DNA of 64,000 nt from Trichuris trichiura (lineage: Eukaryota; Nematoda; Enoplea; Trichinellida; Trichuridae): assembly GCA_037903355.1 (NCBI GenBank), contig JBAJFE010000044.1:1-64000 (forward strand), in the 5' to 3' direction. A program made the position numbers and the translations under genes. Of this stretch, positions 13,401-23,486 are shown in pieces. The notes beneath the pieces were generated by a model, which did not search any database, had not been told where the DNA came from, and saw nothing but the letters and a program-made list of their open reading frames with translations. How positions within the stretch are numbered: position 1 is the stretch's first letter; each line of letters starts with the position of its first letter.

Positions 13401-14861
13401 ATTAAGCTGCTGCTCGACCAACTGGTGCAAAACATGTGGCACATTCCGATACAAGGCACAGCAAATGTCCCACTAATATCAGCAAGAAAATAAATACTAC
13501 CAACTTTTTATAGAGGAAACAATCAATCATCTCTATAATAATGCTTTCTTGTTGCTTAAACGAAAACGTGAGAGCACTATGCAAAGGTCAGTCGAATACC
13601 AATGGAACTTTTCAACTTGTCGCCAACATCTCTTCACTGAATGACATCTTACAAACGCAGTAATGGTAAATGAGGCAGAATAACCAGCAATGCTTATGAT
13701 CAGCTATTTCAGTAGTCATAGTTTCCTTCAGCAACTCATTAATCTCAATCAATTTCCAACGGCAACAAAAGGGGCGTAATCGTTACTAAGATTAATAGTT
13801 CGCACTGGGAGACGACACGCCCATTGTCCCGCGTTGCACTTTTTTGAAAAATTAAAATTCCATCTTGCTTCGATGACGAAACAGCCAACTCGCGCTTAAT
13901 CACTTTTGGAAGCTGACAAAGCTTCTTCCTACTGTGGCTTCCACTTCCGACTAAAGCCGCTTATGCAAAAAGAAAAGGTTGGAAAAAATCAACCCGCTCT
14001 TGAGCTAACCAAAATTCGCGAATCAACTTTTAGTTTGTTGTAGTGTTGCTACATGCGTGTCTCTGAACGTTTAGGAAATTGCCTGGAAGAATTCACGCAA
14101 ACCACCGGCGGGCTTCATGGACAATTCACGCACAAATGCAAGTGCACTCAACCATGCCAGTAAGCTTGAGAGCAACGCTTTATTCCAATTGTTGCTGACA
14201 CATTCCTTTTACAGCCAATATGTTTATGACATCTCGTTTTCGGCTGCTGAATGGCCAACTCCAAAAAGCCACGTAACACTGACATTCCATTGTAGGCATA
14301 CTTTACAGTAAAAGCACTTTCTTTTGTAGCTGGACAGTTGCGAAGGAACGACGGAGCAATGCCAAGAAACGTACAGGTAATATATGGCTGTAGATAACTA
14401 CAGAAAAATACTGATAGCATTGCCCGCAGGAAAAATGCTCTATCGTTGGAAATATACTTCGAGCAGCTAAATTACGAAGTGCTGAAAGAGATGCAAGCTT
14501 ATCAAGTAATAATAGTGACAACGTTTGGCGAGCGAATGAAAAATGCAAATTCGTCTCTGCTTTGTTTTAGTGGGTGAATCTTATGGCCGACTTTGGTGGC
14601 CAACTGGGCTTATGGATGGGCATAAGCGTGATCACGATTATTGAAGTGCTCGTACTCGCGTACGAATTTCTCAAACTGTGTTGCGCCAAGCGGAAGGAGA
14701 AACTTCAAGCCGACATGAGTCATCGTCGTTCAATATACGACAACTCAACCGTTGAGATGACAATAAAAATTCATCCGCCGTCCCAAAAACAGACGACAAC
14801 CGATTCGATCAACAATGCCTACACGGACGAAGAATACGGGCAAATGGACAACGCTACCTAA
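7463..14861 (+). CDS. Degenerin, DEG/ENaC sodium channel subunit (MEC-4/DEG-1 type)
   Basis: An amiloride-sensitive-type cation channel subunit of the plasma membrane; in C. elegans MEC-4/MEC-10 act in touch neurons. Exons read: 7463-7693, 8821-8919, 9657-9800 (less certain), 10778-10991, 11050-11414, 11470-11627, 11681-11781, 11832-11992, 12052-12147, 12203-12317, 14075-14159, 14215-14272, 14330-14376, 14418-14505, 14571-14861; the sum is about 750 aa (MEC-4 is 768). Seen: the N-terminal His-Gly gating motif (AHGIPRIG, residues 27-34), TM1 about 43-69, [13 protein letters not shown], Cys-rich loops, [14 protein letters not shown] motif ([10 protein letters not shown]), [13 protein letters not shown], and TM2 with the Gly-Ile-Ser selectivity filter. 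A CAA repeat encodes a poly-Thr tract. The degeneration site before TM2 (SAAEWP) carries the small wild-type Ala. The start ATG at 7463 is a choice; upstream exons are possible. The 10.0-10.7 kb part is unresolved. Confidence 0.93.
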
Positions 14862-15342
14862 AATTACGGAACGACAAAGACGGTCCCCGCAAAGAAATAT
14901 CAAAGGGACAAAGACGGAACGAATGAAAAGTAGGCAGCATTTGCCTACACGACCAAACGAGCGTGAAAAACAATAACAACAAAATCGCCGCCCCTAAATG
15001 GTGACAAAGAAGTTCGCTCTCCGAAGTCATCTTTCTTCTTCTCAATTTACAATTAGAAGTATTGAAGGTTAACATGTTCGGTCAAGCCTTCGCCGAAGGC
15101 GTTGCAGAAGCAAAGACAATGCGCCGACAGAAGTCAACTGATGCTGCCCTGCTAAGCGGCCCAAGGCGACAGCCATTACTTAAAATGCCGGTGAGTTTGC
15201 GCAATTATTTCTATTCTATTTAAATAAGTGAAAGATTACATACCCTGATGAGTTTTGCATAAATGCAACTCGCAGATGCGTCCGCGGTTGAAAGAAAAAA
15301 GATGCAATCAACATTGCTCAACAGAGCGGCCGCCTGAGAAGA
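14862..15342. other. Convergent intergenic spacer
   Basis: This lies between the stop codons of the degenerin (+) and COQ6 (-). A plus-strand ATG at 15074 opens a 39-codon frame that ends at a plausible donor (gtgagt, 15191), but no partner exon is visible and the rest of the path would run antisense through COQ6. I read it as 3' flanking DNA of both genes. Confidence 0.5.
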
Positions 15343-18151
15343 TTAGGCGTCAAATCGAGGCCGACTGGCCATGTCCAAGAAGAAGTCCTGAAAAGGTCAC
15401 AATTGAACTTATATGCAAAAAATGATGTCGCTAGTGTATTTACTACCTTCAAAAAGGGCAATTTGTTGACAAGATTTAAACCCAAAGAGCGCAAGAAAAC
15501 TGCAGGCAACATGCTGGTCGAATAGAGGCGATAGAGAGCATCGCAGCCGAGGGCAATGGGCAACACTTCCCGCTGACGAATTGTTTCGTATTTTCGCAAG
15601 TAGGTTGGAGAGGCTGTAAAAAAAAGAAGTCGTAGGCTATAGCGCTAAAAATAGCATTGGCTGGAAAAATAACCAATGTCTTCGCCAGCGGAAATTGCCT
15701 CTTCCAAAACGCGAGAAAGTGCCTGAACATCACCAAAGCCAAGATTGACTCCAAGACCGGCGAGCGGATGTACTCTATGAGCTGCGTCTCTAAAAATGGT
15801 CAAAATAAATGTCTCGAACGTACTCCCTTAACGAGTCTCACTAATTTTTCTAGTCTTGCGCAACAAACGCAGCTAAGCATTCAATCAAACCATTATTGCT
15901 TTTTTGAAATGAAAGTAACGGGCCACCTGACACGGAATGACGCGGCATTAATTTGAAAAAAGGCTCACAACGTTAATCGCTCTTTCCTGTTGTTGCTTAA
16001 TTACGCGTTCTATATTTAAATAAAAATTAAAGCCTCGACGGCTCAACGTAGGCGGCAAATCATTTTCCTTCCGTAAAGAAAGGCAAGTCGCACCTTATAA
16101 AGGCTTTTGCTGTTCGGTTTTTCTTTGTAAGCTCTAAAAAAACTTGGAAACCTATCTACCCGCGCGAAAGGTGACTTGACAAACATGCAAATCTGCTTTG
16201 TTCGATCGGTGATGTAGGAACAAGACTTAGCTCACGCGCGATAACGTGATTTGCAGGTTCTTAGAAGCTTACTGTAAATTTAAAAGCGTTTGAGATTGAC
16301 GGTAGTGCAGCTGCAAGCAACGGAATTAAGAATAGGGGGGAACCAAAAAATTTTGAAATGAATGGAATTGACCATACGGACCGTATTGCCCTAAGCTGAT
16401 AGAACTTACCCTACTAATACGGAACGATCACTGTAGTAGTGAGTAGCGTGAACAAACTGCAATGGAATAGCGGCTCGTTTCTCCGCACTAACAATGGTAG
16501 GCGGGTAATTATCATTTTCGACGTTCTGTTCCTGACCGACTAATATCAGACGCTTTAAAACGTGTAGAACGGAGAAACATTACGCCAACCTAAAGGCAAC
16601 ATTTTCCATAGCGCATTCGCGCACATCAGAGCAGAATTTGTCAATGAGCTATGGTTGTTCCGTTCGATTAAGGCTTCGTTCAGTACGTCCGTGAATTCAT
16701 TCTCCGACATTCCCATCAATTTGTCTGCCGTTTGTTCGTCATTCGCCCACGTAAGCGAAGACATGTCGCTCGAAAGCTAAATTATAAACTCTTAAATGAC
16801 TGTGCGACGAATTTAAAATTTTTACCGGCAAAAGGGCTAATGTGCCGGAACGAACAAATCGCTGAAACGCAGTGTGATTACCGTTCTGCAAGAAAAAGTT
16901 TTAAATGTGTATACCTGAAAACATTTTGCAACTTACTCCCTGAGGTAGCAGCTTTAAGTTAGCCACAATGCACTTTTGCCCGTACGAAAAGCGAACAACG
17001 TGTACACCCATGACTTCCCGAGCGGAACTTTTATATCCATCCGCAGCTATCTGAATTCAAAGGAAAAAACAGCGTATCGCTTAAACGCACGCCAACGTGA
17101 CGTACTAACCAGTAATCGGGCTTGTATAACCTGACCATCATCTAATGTTAATTCAACTGGCCCATTCAAACCGTCCGGAAATCTAAATAGCATTATTTCA
17201 AAGTGGAACGACAAAGCCAAACATTCCTACTTGTACAATTTGACCGTGACACCATTTTGAAGCGTGACATTTGAAGAATCGGCAAACTTCTTGCGCAGGC
17301 TGTGCAGGATAACTTCGTTCTCAATGATATACGCAATGGGCATTCTCTCGTTGGTTGCCGTATTCTTTTCGGCGAAAGTGATGTAGGCGTCCGAGCAATC
17401 TTCCCATACGACCATCCTGGTCACTTCCTGCGCGCGAGCCGACCACACATCTTGCCATATTCCCAATGCTACACGAAACGGGGAAATTACAAAATTTCAA
17501 GAAGGCAAATTAACTTCTAACATTTGAAAAATTCCACCGAGCGAGGCGAAATGGCGCAGACGAAATTACTGTAGGTCGGCGGTGGCATTTCTTTCAACGG
17601 GGTCGCCTTTGCCGAATCGATGAACAGGACGGACTGAGACTTCAAAAGATTGCTCGTGCCTTAAAAAACTCAAAATAGCAAATCGGCAAAAACCCAATAT
17701 CCCTCAGCGAGAATGCTATGCGCGTCACATTTTACGGAAGGTAGGAATTTGTCGAAATGGCGGGTAGTTTTTTCATTTGTACCTGCTAATCGATTACAAC
17801 GGAACATAAGTTACTGTAGAAATCGAAAAAGATCGAAAAATAAAAATTACAGCTTTTCGTTAACAGAAAATCTATTTTACACTACAAGACGAGAAGAAGC
17901 AATTCTTAGTTTGCGACATATGGAAGCGTTTGGACGCCTGTAACACGGTTAGCTTTAAGTAAGTGAAAACTGATTTGGAGGGACCAAAGCGAGAACTTAC
18001 CAGCAGCGCAAGCCATTGCGCATCCGACCATGCCTCCACCGACAATGGCAATGTCGTAACATTGGGGTTTGCTGCAGAAATGAAGCAAAGGCGTGAATGC
18101 TCTACCCGCGTAGGCCGCTGCGAACAATTTCGATTGAAAGCGGACGAACAT
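15343..18151 (-). CDS. COQ6: COQ6, ubiquinone biosynthesis flavin monooxygenase
   Basis: COQ6 is the FAD-dependent hydroxylase of coenzyme Q synthesis (C5 ring hydroxylation) on the matrix face of the inner mitochondrial membrane. Eleven exons close in frame to 472 aa (human 468): 18001-18151, 17522-17659, 17231-17468, 17110-17182, 16937-17050, 16826-16885, 16590-16776, 16410-16539, 15674-15789, 15447-15613, 15343-15387. The N-terminus is Arg/Ala-rich and presequence-like. It is followed by the dinucleotide-binding motif [17 protein letters not shown]. The mid-domain has [13 protein letters not shown], and the second FAD motif [20 protein letters not shown] is complete across an exon junction. 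All splice sites are gt..ag. The gene is convergent with the degenerin and head-to-head with the aerolysin-like gene (575 bp apart). Nothing suggests inactivation. Confidence 0.96.
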
Positions 18152-18726
18152 TTCTGAAATTTCTACAATAGCACGGAAATGGGCAAAAAATGATTAACCT
18201 CAACTTGGAACGATCTTTCTCATCATTTAGCGACCATCGAAGAATTTAAAAAGTAAAACAATCGACAGTCTGCCAACGTGGAAGCCTAAAGTATGCGCAG
18301 GTTCGTAGTGATTTTCGCATTCGCAGTTTTGAAACTTTTGAAATGAGTCATTAGCGAATGACTAATCTGTGCTGCGAATAATTGACTTTTTGCAAATTTT
18401 TTATCTTTCGAAAATTCGTTAGTCCAATAAACAACTGTTCGTAGGTGCGCGCACAATGAGAACGAACAGCTGCGCGACTGACGTGAAAGCCAGTTTTTAC
18501 GCAATACATAAATTGAAAAGGCAAAGCCAGTTCGCTTTCACCATTGTAACTGCCAATGCTAGGAAATAATGAAGCCAAAATCTGCCTCAACGCAGCGACA
18601 CATTCTACTTTTGGTACAACTGGACGAGTCAATATTTGAGTTGAATCATCGTCACCGTTACGTGTTGAAATTTTGAAATTCTCCTACGTTACCAACAAAC
18701 GTACGTACGTACGTATCATACAGCCA

Positions 18727-19605
18727 ATGGATACGTTGTCATTTTTCAAAAGTGGTGCAGCGACAGGCAATATGCAGCAGAAAAGTGGATCGAAAGAGAA
18801 GCAGGCCATTTACGATTTGGAAGAAATCGTCCTTATATGGGCTAAGCAAATATTTCAAGCAACAAAAACGAAGGAACAATCTCGCCTGTCCCAAGACTGT
18901 CTTCAATTCAACATCAATTGGTCTCATGTAAGATTTCAATTCGGCACTCCAATCTACGAAGGTATACCGCGGTTCGGTGGCGGTTCTTTGGATCGATTAA
19001 CTTCGGGAAAGGTGCAACCAAGGCTGCTTTATAAAGCCGTATTTGCCAATCGTACAGATCACAAGCAAGAGTATACGTTCAAGGCGGAACGTATCAGTGC
19101 GTCTATATGCTCGGTTACAACGGAAAATGGGTTCAGTCGTGGCGCGAATTTCGCCATCAAATTAAAAACACCGGACGACATCTTGGCTGCTAATGCCGGT
19201 TTTAGAAGGGACATACTCGTATGCAACTTTGATGAAGATACCGTCGAGGAGGAACTTCGATGGGGAGTGGACAGCGTTGTAATGGTTCCACCAATGACGG
19301 AAACGACGGCCGAATTGGTAATGACCGAAGCCCAATGCACAGCCAACTTTTCTATGCATGTACGTTTCAACGGACGCGTCATTGTCACCGTAACGGACGC
19401 CAAGTCGAACAACGCACTCGTGACCATAATAGAAGGCAACATGGCGGACATTATGCAAAATGAAATAGCAAAAGGATGCAAGGCCTTCAAGCTGGACAAG
19501 CGCACCGTCGTCGGAGAGGTACGCGGTTCCTGCAAGTTTCGTTTCGGCTTGGAACAAAAAGTGACTTTAACTCAAAAACCGCTTAATTCGGATAAAATTA
19601 TCTGA
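18727..19605 (+). CDS. Aerolysin-like (ETX/MTX2-type) beta-pore-forming family protein
   Basis: A single uninterrupted frame of 292 codons. The region from about residue 110 to 240 is rich in alternating Ser/Thr beta strands. Strings such as QEYTFKAERISAS, ANAGFRRD, EEELRWGVDS and MTETTAELVM are typical in layout of the ETX/MTX2-aerolysin superfamily, whose members insert a beta-hairpin barrel into membranes. The N-terminal ~100 residues look helical and unlike a lectin I know. There is no signal peptide. An in-frame ATG lies 18 codons upstream (18673), but the one at 18727 has the better context and follows a possible acceptor (atacag). The gene has no intron while all recognised neighbours are intron-rich. 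The family call rests on pattern recognition; activity and target are unknown. An endogenous defence, feeding or host-interaction role is only a guess. Confidence 0.6.
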   Translation: MDTLSFFKSGAATGNMQQKSGSKEKQAIYDLEEIVLIWAKQIFQATKTKEQSRLSQDCLQFNINWSHVRFQFGTPIYEGIPRFGGGSLDRLTSGKVQPRLLYKAVFANRTDHKQEYTFKAERISASICSVTTENGFSRGANFAIKLKTPDDILAANAGFRRDILVCNFDEDTVEEELRWGVDSVVMVPPMTETTAELVMTEAQCTANFSMHVRFNGRVIVTVTDAKSNNALVTIIEGNMADIMQNEIAKGCKAFKLDKRTVVGEVRGSCKFRFGLEQKVTLTQKPLNSDKII

Positions 19606-19724
19606 CCATATTTGGACAATACTTTGTTGCAGCGAAATGTTCGAATTTCAAAAGCCAAACTATGCCAATTATCATTTTATTAAAGCTTCAATTAGCACAT
19701 GTTCGTGTAAGAAAAAATCACCAC

Positions 19725-21159
19725 TTATCTGTAGCTGTCCGGTGGAGAGAACATACTGTTCATTCCTAGTTGACTTTGTTTGGACATGGCGCGGCTTGGC
19801 GCAAAGCCAAGGAACTTTTGGAGGTTCTAGAAAACCCAAAGACGTAATTGAACACGAATTACATTTGTTTGACAAAAAAAGATAGGCGCGTATTTATAGA
19901 AGCTGATGATATTCGGACAATTACAATCGCACGAATAGAAGAAATTTATTACTGCAAGCTCACTGCCGTCAGAAACGGTTTACTGTTAGCGTATCTCTCT
20001 ATAATTATCGATTTTATCAGTAAGCAGTGAAAATACGAACAAATGGTAAACGCCCTAGAATTTGAAAGCAATTTGGAAAATGTGTCGGAGCGTAATCACA
20101 GACTGAGTTACAAAATAAAGCCGAAAGGCATAAAGGCAATTTTTTTATAAAAAGGAATTTTTTGACAGAGCTCGAGCTCAGAACAGAAAGCTCCGGACGC
20201 AAAATTCTTGGATATGACGAATTTCACCGCAATAAAAGTTCACATCATGAAAGGAGATGAACTCGTTGCAAACAGTTACGTATCCAAATACAACGACACG
20301 GACCTCCTGAACGATCCGGTAAGAAAATATGCAAATCAGTAATACCGTACCTTTTAGACATTCAAAAGTTTGAAAAAAAATTCAATAAATGTACCTGCAT
20401 ACTTTCTTACTGTACATCTCCGCAGCGAAAACTGCGTTAAAAGGGTTTTTTTCTTTAAGAAACAATCTTGTTACCTGCCGAATCGACATTGTGGATATTA
20501 TGTACAGGAAAATGAAGGAGCAGTCGGTCAAGTCGTCGCCAGCCAAATTTCGATGGGACAAACCTTGAAGAAAGGATACTGGCGTGAATGGCAGCTTAGC
20601 AACAACTTGGCCATCGAACCTGGAATAATTACCGTACGGTTATAGAAAAAAAAGAAGAAAAGGTGTCGAGTACATGCTGCTGAAAGTGCTCAGCAGTGCG
20701 GTGAACGCGAGCCCAATGCCAAACATACTTTTCATTTTGAACAAGGACAAATCGCGATTTGTTTCCTTCAAACGTTCTTCCTGTTTGCCTTAGAACAAGC
20801 AAAAAATAGCGAAAACGTAATCAACAGAAAGAGGCGTCCAATGGTTACCTATTTTTCGCTTGTTTGCCCTTTCGGCCACATCTGTGGTTTGATCCTTTTT
20901 CTTTTCAACTGAAGAAAAGTAGATGCAAAAAGTAATACTAAACAAAACAACGACAATTGTGCTTACGACGTTTTGACTGGCGCTCCAGTTCGCTCTTCAA
21001 ACGTTTGTAACGATCATTGCGATAAACGATTAGGTAAGTTAGCGCTGTAAATTAAAGCTCGGAATGCGCAAAAACAAAATTACAATGGCAAGATTTACCT
21101 TCGCCAAGTACTGCTGTGCACGTTGCGATGAACACAATGCAAATGCTGCTTTCGAACAT
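19725..21159 (-). CDS. TMCO1: TMCO1, ER membrane calcium-load channel / translocon component
   Basis: TMCO1 is an Oxa1-family ER membrane protein described as a calcium-load-activated channel and as part of the multipass translocon. Six exons close to 186 aa (human 188): 21099-21159, 20967-21044, 20849-20908, 20674-20788, 20475-20619, 19725-19826. Seen in order: a first membrane segment after MFESSIC, the basic coiled coil (VYRNDRYKRLKSELERQ), NRDLSLFKMKSMFGIG with the second membrane segment, KLPFTPVSFLQGLSHRNL, the third segment ending MSIRQ, and a C-terminal NLQKFLGFAPSRAMSKQ tail. The last intron is long (19827-20474). Several plus-strand frames over this locus are its shadows. Confidence 0.95.
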
Positions 21160-22242
21160 TTGAACAATCACCAAGCCTGCACGATAATGACAAGCTACAG
21201 TATGCTTAACCAGCAGGTTATTACTTAAAAGCGTATGCTGTTTGGACGCGCTGAAATTGATTCTTGACGTCAGGTAGCGACTATGCTTTTGCGCTCGTAG
21301 AGAATACACCTGTTCATACCTCTACGCTTAGCTACGGCACCTTAGTTTATGTTACAATGAGAGGGTAAGATTTGACCAAACTGAGCGGAAACTCTAATCC
21401 GCACAAAGGCTAACGAGTGGCTTCTTTATATGCAACGAAAAAATCTGGAATTGGAATCAAACTTGGACCACTTAATTTTTCCTTTCACGCAACTGCGCAA
21501 AGCTAACCAAGTGTGCTGATAAAACGTTACAACCATAAAAGTTTTACGTCAAACCGAAGTAGTGCAATGTATTTTCATTGCGTCAAACCGTACAGTAGAA
21601 GTACAGATCAGCAGGCGGCGGGCGAAAAACCACGTCATTAAGGAAAGGAGACAGACGGAAAATAGAGAAATGACTAGCCACAGATGTCATTTAACGCGCA
21701 CGTTTAATAGAGTTTTCTTTGCGTCTCTTTTTCTCAGCTAAGCGTGCGGATGAAAAGCTCGAAAAGGCTCGGTAGCTTTGTTAAACCATCGTTAACATGC
21801 GCATCCGAAAGCCTTATGGTAGCGGGCGTTTTTAAATGTTACCTGCGTATCAAGTGCTGAAAGTGTACTGTAGTTGCTATGCCAATTTGGCGGAGTGGGA
21901 ACGTTAACTGCGTATGGCTCCGAAGTCAAAGTAAGGCCGGAGCGTGTAGATTTTGCTGTTGTAGCTTCCAGAGTCCTTACGGATTTTAAGGTACGTTCTC
22001 GTCGCTTTGAAAAGCGTAATTACCGGTCATCGGCAATTCTGGATTAGGGAACGAAACGCTGAGAAAGTGGAAGTCTTTTTGCTCGACCCTCAGCGTAAGT
22101 TTTGTATTTTTGTCTTTATTACTGCCTTTATACGGTTGTCTTAGTTGGAAGACGAGTTCTTTTTAAAGAAGAAAAGCGAGTAAAGGCTAAATCTGCTATT
22201 CCTTGTTACGCCGTCAAAAAATTCCAAATTCCTCAATAAACA
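21160..22242. other. Divergent intergenic spacer between TMCO1 and SRPRB
   Basis: About 1.1 kb between two head-to-head genes, so it should hold both promoters. I see no further coding signal, no TATA box at a compelling place and no repeat. Confidence 0.5.
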
Positions 22243-23083
22243 ATGGACATTACTGACATTCTGCCATATGTCCTAGCCGTATTAACCATATTGTTGACCA
22301 CTGGTTTGGTGCTATACGTGATCCGTCGTCTGTCCACTCCCAAAGAAAAGATTGTCTTGTTGTGCGGAGTGAGCAGCAGTGGTAAAACGGTTGCATTTCT
22401 TCGCCTTATGACTGGCATGTTTTTACCAACTGTAACATCAGCAAGTACGAACGAAGGTGTTCTCCAGTTGGGAGCTTCTTTTGTTCGTCTGGTCGATATC
22501 CCTGGTGCGGAAGAGCTACGAAAAATGATTATACTAGAAAAGTTGAAAGTAATCAATATTGTATTGCTTCTCTCATTGACTTCGATATATTTGCAGAAAT
22601 CTGTTAGCGGTGTTATATTCATGATTGACAGTTCCACCTATTACAAGGAGTCAAAAGAAGTATCCGAGTTGTTGTTCGAAGTACTTTGTCTTTTGAAGTC
22701 TCTGAAAGCTAAGAGTGCTAAAGTGTTGATCGCTTGTAATAAGCAAGATTTATTATCCGCCAAGACTAGTTCCAGTCTTAAGGTAAGTATTGCCTCGCTG
22801 TTTCACTGATTTTTTCTCTCTTTCCATTATGCAGCCAAGTCTTGAAAAGGAGTTGTCAGTACTGAACAAAACCCAAATGTTTGCACTCGGTTCAACAACT
22901 ATTACGGGCGTCGAAAGTCGCGACAGCAACGCTCGTTTATTGGACAATCCAAACGGCCAATTTTCTTTCGATTCTCTCCAAATACATGTAGACTTTTGCG
23001 ATTGTTCATCAAAGACCAGCGCGACTGTTCTTAAGGAGGAAACCACACTGCGCTTCGTTAAGCAATGGCTTAGCGCGGTATGA
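22243..23083 (+). CDS. SRPRB: Signal recognition particle receptor subunit beta
   Basis: SRPRB is the ER membrane-anchored Arf-like GTPase that holds SRP receptor alpha at the translocon. Three exons (22243-22548, 22597-22782, 22835-23083) give 246 aa (human 271). A hydrophobic anchor spans residues 7-27, directly followed by basic residues. The GTPase motifs are visible: G1 GVSSSGKT, G3 DIPGAEELR, G4 NKQD. The first intron (48 bp, gtaatc...ttgcag) is a multiple of three with no stop codon, so reading through it adds 16 hydrophobic residues. Comparison with the family (KSVSGVIFMIDSS should follow directly) shows it is an intron. The gene is head-to-head with TMCO1, another ER membrane gene. 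Confidence 0.93.
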
Positions 23084-23486
23084 TGTTTTCTTTTTTTCCC
23101 GCTAATGCTCACTTTATCCGTATTTGCCCACTGGAAGTTTTAAAATGTTCACGAAACATGCAAAGTACAAATCTAATCGCCGGGCGAGTGGATCGCATGC
23201 AGCCTTTCCAGCCGAGTACGTTCGTCGCATGTTAAGAAAGCAATTTACAGATAGACTAACTGTTCAAACTGCATGATCGAGCAACGTAACGTGTAAAAAG
23301 TGAAAACGTAGCATTCTTACAGTAAGAATATGATAATCACGTACGTAAAATGCGCTTAACGCCTAACCAAACAATTCTGAAAGCTTTGCGCTCATTTGGT
23401 AGGCGGGCCGGAGCGGCAAGTAACAATTCAAGCGATAAGAAAACAATGGTAGTTCTCGCGCATATAGACGAAAGGGAAAATACATT

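Noticed and set aside
15074..15190. Plus-strand ATG with 39 codons and a gtgagt donor
   Set aside because: No downstream partner exon that does not run antisense through COQ6. Treated as noise in a convergent spacer.
19059..19535. Minus-strand frames of 158 and 131 codons
   Set aside because: Antisense shadows of the aerolysin-like frame, which has the recognisable protein pattern.
19637..19885. Plus-strand 82-codon frame after the aerolysin-like gene
   Set aside because: Overlaps the last TMCO1 exon antisense (minus strand reads NLQKFLGFAPSRAM).
20214..20318. Plus-strand ATG segment of 35 codons ending at a gtaaga donor
   Set aside because: It lies inside the last TMCO1 intron on the other strand and its only apparent partner exon was the TMCO1 shadow above. 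No independent support.
20370..20645. Plus-strand 91-codon frame ending ...GIITVRL
   Set aside because: It is the antisense shadow of TMCO1 exon 5, whose minus-strand reading matches the family exactly (PFTPVSFLQGLSHRN).
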